Assembly: GCF_027853335.1 (NCBI RefSeq)
Contig: NZ_JAFEUS010000002.1
Location: forward strand, 310,001 to 374,000
Direction of reading: 5' to 3'
DNA: 64,000 nucleotides
From: Leucobacter sp. UCMA 4100
GTDB taxonomy: Bacteria; Actinomycetota; Actinomycetes; Actinomycetales; Microbacteriaceae
The first letter of the stretch is position 1; every line of letters begins with the position of its first letter. Position numbers and translations under genes: made by a program. Below the pieces are notes generated by a model. The model searched no databases and was not told the DNA's origin. It was given only the letters and a program-made list of their open reading frames with translations. Below, in pieces: positions 50,731 through 59,523 of this stretch.

Positions 50731-52020
50731 ATGGTGGGAGTATTTACCGAGCTAAGCAAGACACCAGGCGTTTTTCGTATTCTGACTTCGCAACTCACTG
50801 CGAAGTTTCCGTCTGGCATGCTCTCGATTGCGCTGATGTTGCATGTCGAGCACACCTTCGGTGACTACACCTCGGCCGGCATCGTGCTCGCCTGCATGAG
50901 TATCGGCCAGGGGGTTGCTGGCCCCATCTCGACGCGCCTCATGGGCGTCTGGGGCATGCGGCCCGTGCTTATCGCCACCTCGGCAGTGAGCGCGACGGCC
51001 CTCACCATCATCGCGACCGTTCACGCGCCGCTCATCGTGATCGGCGCGATCGCCTTCATCATGGGGCTCTTCACGCCGCCCATCACGGCCGCGGTGCGAA
51101 CGATCTACCCGAAACTCGTGCCAGGGCACCAGGTCGCCCCGCTCTTCTCATTCGACGCGGCGCTGCAAGAGATCATCTGGATCGTGGGCCCCGTACTCGC
51201 GGTGTTCATCGCGGCGATTGGCAACCCCGCACTCGGCCTGCTCGTCGCGGCCGGCTTCATGATTGGCGGCGGCGCATGGTTCATCTCGGCCCCGCAAATC
51301 GGGCTTGTGCGCATTCCGCGCTCGCGCAGGCGGCTCGGTGCGGTGCTCACGCGCCCCACGGTGCTGCTCTCGACCATCATCGGTTTTCTCTTTGTCGCCT
51401 CGTTCGCTTCGATCGAGCTCGGTATCGTCTCGATCTACGGCCATGACGGGCTTGAATCGGGCATCGTGCTCGGGTTCTTTGCACTCGGTTCGCTCATCGG
51501 TGGCGTGACGATCGGCAAGAATGCTCCCGGCCCCTGGTCGCTCGTCATGCGCTCAATCATCGTGCTCGCGGGCACGGCCCTGTGCTTGCTCTCGTTCAAC
51601 ATGTGGTGGCTGTGCGCCGTGCTGCTCGTTGGCGGCTTCGGCACGGCACCCATGATCTCGGCACTGTTCACCATGGTCTCGTCGACCGTGAAGTTCTCTG
51701 AAACCGCAGAGTCATACGGCTGGATGCAGACGGGACACCTCATTGGCGCCGCCCTCGGTTCAGCCATCGCTGGCATCGCCGTCGACGCGTCGGGCCCACT
51801 CGGCGCCATCTGGGTGTCGACTGGCTTTCTCGTGCTCACGGTCATCGTGTCGGGCTTCGCGGCCCGCTGGGCCCCCGATCTGCGCGGTGTCGATGCGACC
51901 CCCATTCCTGATACCGAACCGATTCAGATTCCGGTCGACCTTCCTTCTGAGCCCATGACGCTCCCGCCCACCGACGACACTCCAAAGCATTCTCGCTTCG
52001 GAAAAAAGCGGCGCAAGTAA
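50731..52020 (+). CDS. MFS transporter
   Basis: A 429-residue transporter with twelve predicted membrane segments and a polar C-terminal tail (from about residue 385). It starts with a short cytoplasmic piece before TSQLTAKFPSGMLSIALMLH and has the MGVWGMRPVLIA loop near residue 71. The layout resembles the MFS_1 members in actinobacteria whose substrates are unknown. Two starts are possible: ATG 50731 used here, or GTG 50734, which lies exactly six bases after TAGACT (50722-50727). No ribosome-binding site is seen, so the mRNA is probably leaderless. Confidence 0.85.
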   Translation: MVGVFTELSKTPGVFRILTSQLTAKFPSGMLSIALMLHVEHTFGDYTSAGIVLACMSIGQGVAGPISTRLMGVWGMRPVLIATSAVSATALTIIATVHAPLIVIGAIAFIMGLFTPPITAAVRTIYPKLVPGHQVAPLFSFDAALQEIIWIVGPVLAVFIAAIGNPALGLLVAAGFMIGGGAWFISAPQIGLVRIPRSRRRLGAVLTRPTVLLSTIIGFLFVASFASIELGIVSIYGHDGLESGIVLGFFALGSLIGGVTIGKNAPGPWSLVMRSIIVLAGTALCLLSFNMWWLCAVLLVGGFGTAPMISALFTMVSSTVKFSETAESYGWMQTGHLIGAALGSAIAGIAVDASGPLGAIWVSTGFLVLTVIVSGFAARWAPDLRGVDATPIPDTEPIQIPVDLPSEPMTLPPTDDTPKHSRFGKKRRK

Positions 52021-52106
52021 CGAAAACAGCGCTATCTCATGAAGATCGCCTCGGTATCGGTGGTGAATCGCCTGAGATACCATCTGTTTTGTCTGTTTCT
52101 GACAGC

Positions 52107-52112
52107 TATAGT
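52107..52112 (+). promoter_or_regulatory. -10 box for the second aldehyde dehydrogenase
   Basis: TATAGT (52107-52112) lies 60 bases before the ATG, with TGTTTT (52085-52090) as a weak -35 at 16 bases. Before it TATCTCA and TGAGATA (52033 and 52073 regions) can pair as a loose hairpin after the MFS stop. Confidence 0.45.
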
Positions 52113-52172
52113 GGATTGTGGGTTGAGGGGCACCCCTCTCTCCCCTCCGCTACACCATCACAAGGAGTGTTC

Positions 52173-53528
52173 ATGGGCAAGTACGCAGTTATCAACCCCG
52201 CTACCGGAGAAAAGGTAGTGGAGTTTCCTGATGCAACCGATGCAGAAATTCAAGACGCGCTCGCGAGCGCGCACAAGACCTACCAGGAATGGTCACGCAA
52301 CACGACCGTTGAGGAGCGCGCAGCGCTCGTTCAGCGCGTCGCAGACCTGCACCTCGAGCGCAAAGACGAGCTCGTAGACATCATCGTTCGCGAGATGGGC
52401 AAGCCCGTCGACCAGGCGGTGGGCGAGGTCGAGTTCTCGGCAGAGATCATCTCGTACTACGCAAAGAACGGTGCAGAGTTCTTGAAGGACCAGGAGCTTC
52501 ACACTGAAGACGGGCAGCGCACCTTCGTTCGCCGCCAGGGCCTCGGTGTTCTGCTCGGCATCATGCCGTGGAACTTCCCCTACTACCAGATCGCTCGTTT
52601 TGCCGCGCCGAACATCATCGCTGGCAACACGATCATCCTCAAGCACGCAGAGCAGTGCCCCGAGTCGGCAGCTGCCCTGCAGCAGATGTACATCGACGCT
52701 GGCCTGCCAGAGGGTGCCTACGTCAACGTGTACGCAACGCACGATCAGATCTCGACCATCATCGCTGATGATCGCGTTCAGGGCGTTTCACTCACCGGTT
52801 CAGAGCGTGCTGGCGCAATCGTCGCCGAGCAGGCTGGCCGCGCACTCAAGAAGTGCGTACTCGAGCTCGGTGGCTCAGACGTTCTGCTCGTGCTCGACAC
52901 CAACGACATCGACTTCGCCGTTGAGAACGCCGTCGGTGGCCGCATGGAGAACTCGGGCCAGGCATGCAACGGCTCGAAGCGCATCGTGGTCATGGACAAG
53001 TACTACGACGAGTTCAAGGAGAAGTTCGTTGCTGCAATGAGCGCACAGTCGTACGAGAACGGTGACTTCGGCCCGCTCTCGAGCGACAAGGCAACCGAGA
53101 CGCTCACCGCGCAGCTCGACAACGCCATTGCTCAGGGCGTCACCGTACTCACGGGCGACAACGAGCCCAAGGGCAACTTCTACACGCCAACTGTTCTCGA
53201 GGGCATCACCCCCGATATGGATCTGTACAAGCAGGAGCTCTTCGGCCCCGTTGCACAGCTCTACAAGGTTTCGAGCGATGAAGAGGCAGTCGAACTCGCG
53301 AACTCATCGCCCTACGGCCTCGGCTCAGTACTCATCTGTGACGATGCTGACCGTGCGATCGAGGTTGGCTCGAAGCTCGACGTTGGCATGGTCTTCATCG
53401 GTGGCGCAGGCCTCGATGCGGCAGACGTTCCCTTCGGCGGCATCAAGCGCTCGGGCTACGGCCGCGAGCTCGGCCCCTTCGGCATCGAAGAGTTCATCAA
53501 CAAGAAGGTCTTCCGCTTCTCAGCGTAA
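52173..53528 (+). CDS. Aldehyde dehydrogenase, succinate-semialdehyde dehydrogenase-like
   Basis: A 451-residue NAD(P)-dependent enzyme. The fold includes MPWNFPYYQIARFAAPNII near residue 129, LELGGSDVLLVLD near 228 with the glutamate, and the catalytic cysteine in SGQACNGSKRI near 262. The C-terminal PFGGIKRSGYGRELG is also typical. It is a close paralogue of the gene at 29281, with the same length, but reads SGQAC rather than GGQVC at the active site. AAGGAG precedes the ATG. A longer frame to 52089 is rejected because it would cross the promoter. A hairpin follows at 53544. Confidence 0.93.
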   Translation: MGKYAVINPATGEKVVEFPDATDAEIQDALASAHKTYQEWSRNTTVEERAALVQRVADLHLERKDELVDIIVREMGKPVDQAVGEVEFSAEIISYYAKNGAEFLKDQELHTEDGQRTFVRRQGLGVLLGIMPWNFPYYQIARFAAPNIIAGNTIILKHAEQCPESAAALQQMYIDAGLPEGAYVNVYATHDQISTIIADDRVQGVSLTGSERAGAIVAEQAGRALKKCVLELGGSDVLLVLDTNDIDFAVENAVGGRMENSGQACNGSKRIVVMDKYYDEFKEKFVAAMSAQSYENGDFGPLSSDKATETLTAQLDNAIAQGVTVLTGDNEPKGNFYTPTVLEGITPDMDLYKQELFGPVAQLYKVSSDEEAVELANSSPYGLGSVLICDDADRAIEVGSKLDVGMVFIGGAGLDAADVPFGGIKRSGYGRELGPFGIEEFINKKVFRFSA

Positions 53529-53543
53529 GGCTTAGCCGTTCCC

Positions 53544-53591
53544 AATGGGGCCGTGCGACCATCGTGTTCGGTGGCCGCACCGCCCCATTGT
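53544..53591 (+). terminator. Terminator after aldehyde dehydrogenase
   Basis: CAATGGGGC and GCCCCATTG (53544-53552 with 53583-53591) pair perfectly, and the inner GTGCG/CGCAC helps. TCATTG follows. Confidence 0.65.
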
Positions 53592-53740
53592 CATTGCTGT
53601 GAGTGCTTAGCGATGCGAGGCTTTTCGGTCACGAGACGCTAACGATATGCATTCCCGGGCTTTACCCGCGTCAAAGGCTAGCTATGCTCGGGCTAGATGT
53701 CGCAACGGTGCGACATGCGCAACGCAGAAAGGCCTCCTCA

Positions 53741-55015
53741 ATGAAGAAGTTTTCGAAGCAGCTGATTGGCGCAACCGCGCTTATCGCTAGTGCCGCTCTC
53801 GCGCTGAGTGGCTGCAGCAGCGACTCAGGCAAAGGCGACGCCCCTTCCGGCGACAGCAAAGGCAGTGGTTCAGACGAGCAGGTTCTGAAGATCGCCTCGC
53901 TCCTGCCCCAGACAGGCTCACTCGAGCACCTGATTTACGGGCCGCAGGCAGCCATCAAGCTCGCGATGCAAGACATCAACGACGCAGGCGGCGTGCTCGG
54001 CAACCCCGTTGAACTCGTCGCAGAGGGCAACGAGCACGATCCGACTGATCCCACAATCATTTCGAAGAGCGTCGACGACATTATCGCGGCGAAGCCAGCC
54101 TTTGTTCTCGGCGCCATGGGCACCGGCAACACGAACGCCGCGATGCCGAAGCTCACCGAGGCCGGCATTCTCATGGGCTCGCCATCGAACACGGGCATCG
54201 CGCTCGCGGGCATCAACGAGAACTACTTCCGCACCATCGCCTCCGACATCATTCAGGGCCGCGCTCTCGGCAACCTCATTCTGCAGGACGGCCACACGAA
54301 GGTAGCGGTGCTCACGCAGAATAACGACTACGGCAAGGGCCTGCGAGACAACCTGCAGGAGACCCTGGAAGATGCGGGAGCCGAGGTCACCTTTGGTGCG
54401 AAGGGTAAGGGCGAAGAGTTCCCCGAGGCACAGACCACCTTCTCGTCAGAGGTCACGGCCGCGCTCGACTCAAAGCCCGATGCTGTGGCAATGGTGAGCT
54501 ATGTTGAGGCGAAGCAGGCGATTCCCGAGCTCGCCGCTCAGGGCTTCGACTTGAAGAACCTGTACCTCGTTGACGGCAATACGGTGCCCTACACCGAGTT
54601 CGATGAGGGGCTCCTCGAGGGCGCTCAGGGTACGACCCCTGGCCGTACGGTCGACGACTCATTCGAGGCCGACCTCGTTTCAGTTCAGTCTGACGCAAGC
54701 AAGAGCACGAACTTTGCGCCCGAGGCATACGATGCCGTGATTCTCGTAGCTCTCGCTGCGCAGCGTGGCGGCTCTGCCGACACCGAGACCATCAAGGCAA
54801 ACCTGCACGCGGTTTCGGGCTCTGACGGCGGCGAGAAGTGCGAGTCGTTCAAGGATTGCCTCGCACTGCTCGAAGACGATAAGGACATTCAGTATCAGGG
54901 CCGTGCCGGTGGTGGCCCGCTGAACGAAGACAACGAGCCTTCGACAGCGCTCATCGGCCTGTACAAGTTCGACGGCAAAAATGAACCCCAGGCGGTAGGC
55001 GAGATCGAGGGCTAA
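53741..55015 (+). CDS. ABC transporter substrate-binding lipoprotein, branched-chain type
   Basis: A 424-residue lipoprotein of the Peripla_BP_6 group. The signal peptide ends in LALSGCSS, a lipobox with Cys near position 25, and a Ser/Gly/Asp linker follows. The mature part starts with KIASLLPQTGSLEHLIYGPQAAIKLAMQD, a LivJ-like start. It probably serves the livF-G-M-H genes at 59.5-63.7 kb, which have no other receptor next to them. Since the genes between are SDR, OYE and TetR types, the ligand may not be an amino acid. AGAAAGG lies about ten bases before the ATG. Confidence 0.9.
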   Translation: MKKFSKQLIGATALIASAALALSGCSSDSGKGDAPSGDSKGSGSDEQVLKIASLLPQTGSLEHLIYGPQAAIKLAMQDINDAGGVLGNPVELVAEGNEHDPTDPTIISKSVDDIIAAKPAFVLGAMGTGNTNAAMPKLTEAGILMGSPSNTGIALAGINENYFRTIASDIIQGRALGNLILQDGHTKVAVLTQNNDYGKGLRDNLQETLEDAGAEVTFGAKGKGEEFPEAQTTFSSEVTAALDSKPDAVAMVSYVEAKQAIPELAAQGFDLKNLYLVDGNTVPYTEFDEGLLEGAQGTTPGRTVDDSFEADLVSVQSDASKSTNFAPEAYDAVILVALAAQRGGSADTETIKANLHAVSGSDGGEKCESFKDCLALLEDDKDIQYQGRAGGGPLNEDNEPSTALIGLYKFDGKNEPQAVGEIEG

Positions 55016-55040
55016 CCTCTTCCCCGCTCTCCACACAGCA

Positions 55041-55074
55041 CTGAGGCCGGTTTCCAGATGGAAACCGGCCTCAG
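55041..55074 (+). terminator. Terminator after the binding-protein gene
   Basis: A perfect 15-bp stem (55041-55055 with 55060-55074) and an AGAT loop are followed by CCATTTCATG. It separates the gene from the minus-strand SDR gene. Confidence 0.82.
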
Positions 55075-55121
55075 CCATTTCATGCACTCACCCGCGCGTT
55101 ACAGCCGGGTGAAGGGTGACG

Positions 55122-55958
55122 TTACTGCCCCATGTCGAGCACTGGCGTCGTGCGGTCGCGAATCATCTCTGCCCGCGGCATGATGCCCTCGTCAATGGCC
55201 TCGGGCTGCGGAGTCACCCAATACCGGCCCGCGGCGACCTGTTCGAAGACGCGGCGTGCGTGCTCTTCTGGCGTAATGCCCGTCTCTTCGGCACGCAGCT
55301 GCAAGCTCTGGTTAAACGCGTCGGCCTCTGGTCGGGTGCTCGCGCTCTTCGCGGCAACAAAGATGTCGCTCTTCACCGAGTCTGGCATGACGACCGAGAC
55401 CTGAATGGGCGACTGCATCATTTGCAGCTCGTAATGCAACGACTCGGTGAGCGCGAGCGTGCCAAACTTCGTCACGCTGTACGGGGCCATCAGTGGGCTC
55501 GGGAAAAGGCCGCCGATGGACGAAAGCTGCATGATCCACCCCGGCGTTCCCTGCTCAATCATTCTGGGCACGAAGGCGCGCAGCACGTTCACGTAGCCGC
55601 CAATGTTGATGCGCAGCATCGCGTCCCACTTCTCGGCTGGAATTTCCCACGACCAGCCCATCGCCATAATGCCCGCATTGTTCACGAGCATATCGACGCT
55701 TCCGAAGTGTTCAATCGTGCGCTTCGCAAGCGCCTCAACCGAGGCCGGGTCTGACACGTCGGTCACGACTGCCAGCACCTCTGCCCCACTTTCTCGCAAC
55801 GTTTCAGCGGCGCCTTGGAGGCGCTCTCGGGCGATATCGGCGAGCACAACCTTCATGCCGAGCGCTGCCGCCTGTGAGGCAAAGCCGTGGCCGATGCCAG
55901 CCGATGCACCCGTGATAACGGCAACCTTGCCTGCAAACTGTTCGACTGAGGTACTCAT
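55122..55958 (-). CDS. Short-chain dehydrogenase/reductase
   Basis: A 278-residue NAD(P)-dependent classical SDR. The cofactor motif TGASAGIGHGF lies near residue 17, NNAGIMAMGWSW near 93, and the catalytic YSVTKFG near 163 with Ser a few residues before in QLSSIGG. The C-terminus is slightly longer than usual. The substrate is unknown. The ATG has AAGGAGAG upstream. It is divergent from a TetR gene, and the promoters share a 33-bp palindrome, so it is the probable target of that regulator. Confidence 0.9.
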   Translation of the reverse strand: MSTSVEQFAGKVAVITGASAGIGHGFASQAAALGMKVVLADIARERLQGAAETLRESGAEVLAVVTDVSDPASVEALAKRTIEHFGSVDMLVNNAGIMAMGWSWEIPAEKWDAMLRINIGGYVNVLRAFVPRMIEQGTPGWIMQLSSIGGLFPSPLMAPYSVTKFGTLALTESLHYELQMMQSPIQVSVVMPDSVKSDIFVAAKSASTRPEADAFNQSLQLRAEETGITPEEHARRVFEQVAAGRYWVTPQPEAIDEGIMPRAEMIRDRTTPVLDMGQ

Positions 55959-56023
55959 AGCGCTCTCCTTTGGCTCAGCCTCGGCGGGCTGCCCCCAACC
56001 GAGGCGTTCTGTATTGTAGCCCC

Positions 56024-56064
56024 AGGATAGCATTTTTGACTATTATGGACAATAATGCTACGGT
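56024..56064. promoter_or_regulatory. Divergent SDR/TetR promoters with TetR-type palindrome
   Basis: A 33-bp palindrome (56028-56060, 26 of 33 bases symmetric, arms TAGCATT/AATGCTA) lies between the two genes. The SDR promoter reads TTGTCC (56052-56047), 17 nt and TATCCT (56029-56024). The tetR promoter reads TTGACT (56036-56041), 17 nt and TACGGT (56059-56064), six bases before its ATG. One bound dimer or pair would cover both. Confidence 0.82.
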
Positions 56065-56070
56065 GAGGCC

Positions 56071-56682
56071 ATGAGCCCCACCACACAGCCATCAGAAAAC
56101 CGCCGCGGCCGCCCGAGCGTCATCAACCGTGACGCCATCGGCGAAGTGGCGTTTCGACTGTGGGACGAACAGGGATTTGCCGCGACGACCTGGCGAGATA
56201 TCTCAGAGGCGAGTGGCGTGAGCGTTCGCACACTGACGCGACACTTCAACTCACAGCTCGACCTCGTTTCGATGGGCGTCGATGCTGCCGCAGAACGGCT
56301 CAATGCGGCGCTCGCAGAGGCCCCGAGCGACGCACCGCTCGACACCCTGCTGCGCGAACTCGTCACGCAGGCGGTTGCGGTCGACACACAAACCGGCAAC
56401 ATTCCGCTCATCTGGCAGCGCGTGCTCAGCGCCGAGCCGCTCCTTCGAAGCGCCTTTCGAACCGTGAGTGAAAGCTGGACAGCCGAGCTCGCAGGGGCGA
56501 TCACCGAGCGCTCACCAAACATCCCGGCGACAACCGCCCGGGCTATTGCCGCAGGTTTGCACGCGGCAGCTTCCAGTGCCCTGCTCGACTGGGCGATGGC
56601 TGGGGGCAACGGCGACGCCGCTGAGGCGGTCGCCGACGCACTGTCGTGGATCACAGTGCTCGACCCCGCGCCTGGCCGCTGA
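56071..56682 (+). CDS. TetR family regulator
   Basis: A 203-residue repressor. The helix-turn-helix is in the N-terminal part, with AFRLWDEQGFAATTWRDISEASGVSVRTLTRHF between residues 27 and 60; the rest is a ligand-binding domain with no named family. It starts at ATG 56071, six bases after TACGGT, suggesting a leaderless mRNA, although GAGG also lies just before the ATG. It is divergent from the SDR gene and followed by an OYE gene after 32 bases, so it may control both. The ligand is unknown. Confidence 0.9.
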   Translation: MSPTTQPSENRRGRPSVINRDAIGEVAFRLWDEQGFAATTWRDISEASGVSVRTLTRHFNSQLDLVSMGVDAAAERLNAALAEAPSDAPLDTLLRELVTQAVAVDTQTGNIPLIWQRVLSAEPLLRSAFRTVSESWTAELAGAITERSPNIPATTARAIAAGLHAAASSALLDWAMAGGNGDAAEAVADALSWITVLDPAPGR

Positions 56683-56714
56683 ACCCACAGCAGCCCGGTC
56701 GCAGAGAGGAACCC

Positions 56715-57944
56715 ATGACCGATTCGCACACCCCCACAACGCCTGACGTGCTCTCACCGGCACAGCTTGGCCCCATCACGTTGCGCAACCGCATCATCAA
56801 GGCGGCGACGTGGGAGGGCATGGCGCCGCAGGGGCTCGTGAGCCAAGAGCTCATCGACTACCACCTCGCGCCAACCCAGGGCGGCATTGGCATGACCACG
56901 GTCGCCTATCTCGCGGTCGCCCCAGAGGGTCGCACTGAGAAAAACCAGATTCACTGGCGCCCCGAGGCCCTCCCCGGCCTGCGCCAGCTCACCGAGTCGA
57001 TTCACAAGACCGGCGCAAAGGTGTCGGCCCAGATCGGTCACGCTGGCCCCGTCTCAGACCCCTCGTCAACGAAGTATCCGGCGCTCGCGCCAAGCTTCTC
57101 GATGAACATGCTTGGTCTTCGCCCGAACCGTGTCGCAACGAAAGATGACATCACCCGCATCACGAGGCAGCACGCTGAGGCCGCGAAGATGGCACGCGAT
57201 GTCGGCTTCGATGCTGTCGAGATTCACCTCGGGCACAACTATTTCGCGAGCTCGTTCCTCTCGCCAGGCATCAACCGCCGCAAAGACGAATACGGTGGAT
57301 CGCTCGCCAACCGCGCTAAGGTCGCGAGGGGCGTCATGGAGGCGGTCAGCGAGGCCGTTGGTGGCGAGGTCGCGATTCTCGCGAAGCTCAACATGGAAGA
57401 CGGAGCGAAGAGCGGCATTCAGGTCGACGAGTCCCTGCAGACCGCGCTCTGGCTCGAGCAAGATGGCACGCTCGACGCGCTTGAGCTCACCGCGGGCTCA
57501 AGCCTCTTGAACCCCCTCTACCTCTTCAAGGGCGGCGCCCCGGTGAAGGAGTTTGCCAAGAACCAGCACAACCCGCTGCTCAACCTCGGTCTGCGCATGG
57601 TGGGCCGCTTCTTCATGCGCGAGTACGAGTACCAGCCCCTGTACTTCATGGAGACGGCGAAGCAGTTCAGGCGCGAGCTCAAGCTACCCATGGTACTGCT
57701 CGGCGGTGTTACTGACCGCGATGGCATGGATACCGCGATGGAAGAGGGCTACGACTTCGTCGCGATGGGGCGAGCACTCCTGCGCGAACCCGACCTCATC
57801 CAAAAAATCGCGGCCAACCCGGCAACCGCATCGCAGTGCATTCACTGCAACCGATGCATGCCAACGATCTACAAGGGCACGTACTGCCCCGAGATTCCGG
57901 GCATCAAGGCACCTCGCCCGGCGCTTCCGCTCAGCGTCATCTAA
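56715..57944 (+). CDS. NADH:flavin oxidoreductase, old yellow enzyme family
   Basis: A 409-residue flavoenzyme. The FMN barrel starts with LSPAQLGPITLRNRIIKAA, and SAQIGHAGP, VEIHLGHNYFASSFLSPGINRRKDEYGG and VLLGGVTDRDGMDTAMEEGYDFVAMGRAL follow. A cysteine cluster CIHCNRCMPTIYKGTYC near residue 376 resembles the iron-sulfur site of 2,4-dienoyl-CoA reductase-like enzymes, but the second half of those proteins (FAD and NADPH domains) is absent. It may reduce an activated double bond. The gene follows TetR on the same strand; a separate promoter is not seen. Confidence 0.9.
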   Translation: MTDSHTPTTPDVLSPAQLGPITLRNRIIKAATWEGMAPQGLVSQELIDYHLAPTQGGIGMTTVAYLAVAPEGRTEKNQIHWRPEALPGLRQLTESIHKTGAKVSAQIGHAGPVSDPSSTKYPALAPSFSMNMLGLRPNRVATKDDITRITRQHAEAAKMARDVGFDAVEIHLGHNYFASSFLSPGINRRKDEYGGSLANRAKVARGVMEAVSEAVGGEVAILAKLNMEDGAKSGIQVDESLQTALWLEQDGTLDALELTAGSSLLNPLYLFKGGAPVKEFAKNQHNPLLNLGLRMVGRFFMREYEYQPLYFMETAKQFRRELKLPMVLLGGVTDRDGMDTAMEEGYDFVAMGRALLREPDLIQKIAANPATASQCIHCNRCMPTIYKGTYCPEIPGIKAPRPALPLSVI

Positions 57945-57947
57945 GCG

Positions 57948-58564
57948 TTAGGCCGAAAGCCCCTCGATTCCGCGCGAGAGCTGCGTGAACGCCCTGCGTG
58001 CGAGCACTGCAGGGCGTTCTGTATCTTGCTCACCCGCCGACCAGTGTTCGAGGCTCACCCGAATAGCATCTGTTGCTGCAGCGGCGAGAAGGCGCACCGC
58101 AAAGGCCGATGCTGTTTCGCTCGCGTGCTCGTCAAGCACCGCGGCGAGCGCTGCCGCTCTGCCTCGCCGTTCACGCGATGCCAGACGGTGCTGAGCGCCG
58201 GGTCACCGTGAGCGGCCTTGAGTAAGCCGCGCACCTCATCGAGCTCAGCACGGGAGCGATCATCGTCAGGTGTCAGCACCTCGACGACGGCCGCGGCGAT
58301 CGCGCTCGGCAAGTCGCCGTCATCGTGCCGCTCGATCGCAGCACGCCACCTTGCCGCACCGACGTTTAAGAGTGGCGCAACGGCGTCTTGCTTCGACGGG
58401 AAGTAGCGATAGAAGGTGCGCACGGAGACCCCGGACTCAGCAGCAATGTGCTCGACGGTCACCCCAGCAACGCCATGCTCGGCAAAGAGCCGGGCCGCGG
58501 TTCGAGCGATGTCGAGCTGCGTTTCGGCCTTACGGCGTTCGGTGAGTGAGAGCGAAGTATTCAT
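57948..58564 (-). pseudogene. TetR family regulator, frameshifted
   Basis: The N-terminal 135 residues form a normal TetR helix-turn-helix (LFAEHGVAGVTVEHIAAESG, then SVRTFYRYFPSKQDAVAPLL) and the start of the ligand domain. Between about 58150 and 58165 the frame breaks. The first frame runs into a changed tail and stops at 58055, while the rest of the domain (DEHASETASAFAVRLLAAA, then to the end at 57948) continues in another frame. One missing base or two extra bases explains it. It could be a true pseudogene, a sequencing error, or a truncated product. TACGAT lies six bases before the ATG. Confidence 0.82.
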
Positions 58565-58612
58565 GCCTCTATCGTAGGCGGGAATAAAACCACAGGCGAC
58601 ATGGTTAGACTA

Positions 58613-58631
58613 AGTGACACGATATGCCACT
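58613..58631. promoter_or_regulatory. Candidate operator between tetR pseudogene and SDR gene
   Basis: AGTGACA (58613-58619) and TGCCACT (58625-58631) form an inverted repeat with one mismatch around CGATA. It lies in the 109-base divergent gap and may be the site of the frameshifted regulator. Confidence 0.5.
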
Positions 58632-58673
58632 AAGGCAATTCGCGCCAGTAAGACTTCAACGAAAGGAAACCCC

Positions 58674-59459
58674 ATGAAACGCTATGAAGGTCGCCGCTCA
58701 CTCGTTACCGGAGGCGGTTCAGGCATTGGCCAGGCAACCGTTCTTCGCATGCTCTCAGAAGGTGGCAGGGTCGTCGCAGCCGACGTCTCAGAGGCTGGCC
58801 TCGCCGACACCGTCACCAAAGCGGGCGACGCCGCCGACCGCTTGCACACCGTCGTCGTGAACGTTGCCGATGAGGCTTCGGTCAAGGCTGGTGTCGCAGA
58901 AGCGGCAGAGTGGCTCGGGGGCATCGACGCGCTCGTCAACGCCGCCGGCATCCTGCGCTCGTCTCACACGCACGAGACCTCGGTCGAATCGTTTGAGCAG
59001 GTGCTGCGCATTAACCTCGTGGGCACGTTCCTCATGATTCGTGAGGCAATCCCGTCACTGCGCGAAGGCAACGGCTCGGCAGTCGTGAACTTCAGCTCGA
59101 CATCGGCAAATTTTGCTCACCCCTACATGTCGGCCTACGCAGCGAGCAAGGGTGGCATCCAGTCGATGACCCACGCGCTCGCCGCAGAGTACGCGAAAGA
59201 GGGCATCCGCTTCACCGCCGTTCAGCCTGGCTCAATCTCGTCAGGTATGACCGACGGGTCAGGGGCAAGCAAGCAGAGCGAGGGCCCGGGCCTGCCCGCT
59301 GACGCCGACATGATGCTCCTCGCAAAACTGCAGCCGGCACTCGGCCAGGGCTTCGCGGGCCCCGAGACCGTGGCAAGCGTCGTTGCGATGCTCGCGAGCG
59401 ACGACGCTCGCTTCATCACCGGCACCGAGGTGCGCATCGACGGCGGCACGCACCAGTAA
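58674..59459 (+). CDS. Short-chain dehydrogenase/reductase
   Basis: A 261-residue classical SDR. The cofactor motif TGGGSGIGQATVLRM lies near residue 13, NAAGILRSSH near 88, and the active site YAASKGGIQSMTHALAAEYAKEG near 158 with the Ser in NFSSTSANF. The C-terminal GTEVRIDGGTHQ is typical. It is not closely like the SDR at 55122, so the two have probably different substrates. The ATG has AAAGGAAA upstream. It is divergent from the frameshifted TetR gene, which is its likely former regulator. Confidence 0.92.
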   Translation: MKRYEGRRSLVTGGGSGIGQATVLRMLSEGGRVVAADVSEAGLADTVTKAGDAADRLHTVVVNVADEASVKAGVAEAAEWLGGIDALVNAAGILRSSHTHETSVESFEQVLRINLVGTFLMIREAIPSLREGNGSAVVNFSSTSANFAHPYMSAYAASKGGIQSMTHALAAEYAKEGIRFTAVQPGSISSGMTDGSGASKQSEGPGLPADADMMLLAKLQPALGQGFAGPETVASVVAMLASDDARFITGTEVRIDGGTHQ

Positions 59460-59485
59460 TCAGGAACGCTTGGCATACCGCCACA

Positions 59486-59522
59486 GCAGTGGGCGCCCGT
59501 TCTCGCAACGGGCGCCCACTGC
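59486..59522. terminator. Terminator between SDR and livF
   Basis: A perfect 16-bp stem (59486-59501 with 59507-59522) and a CTCGC loop lie between convergent genes and can serve both. The plus side continues GTTATG, with no T tract. Confidence 0.82.
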
Positions 59523-59523
59523 G

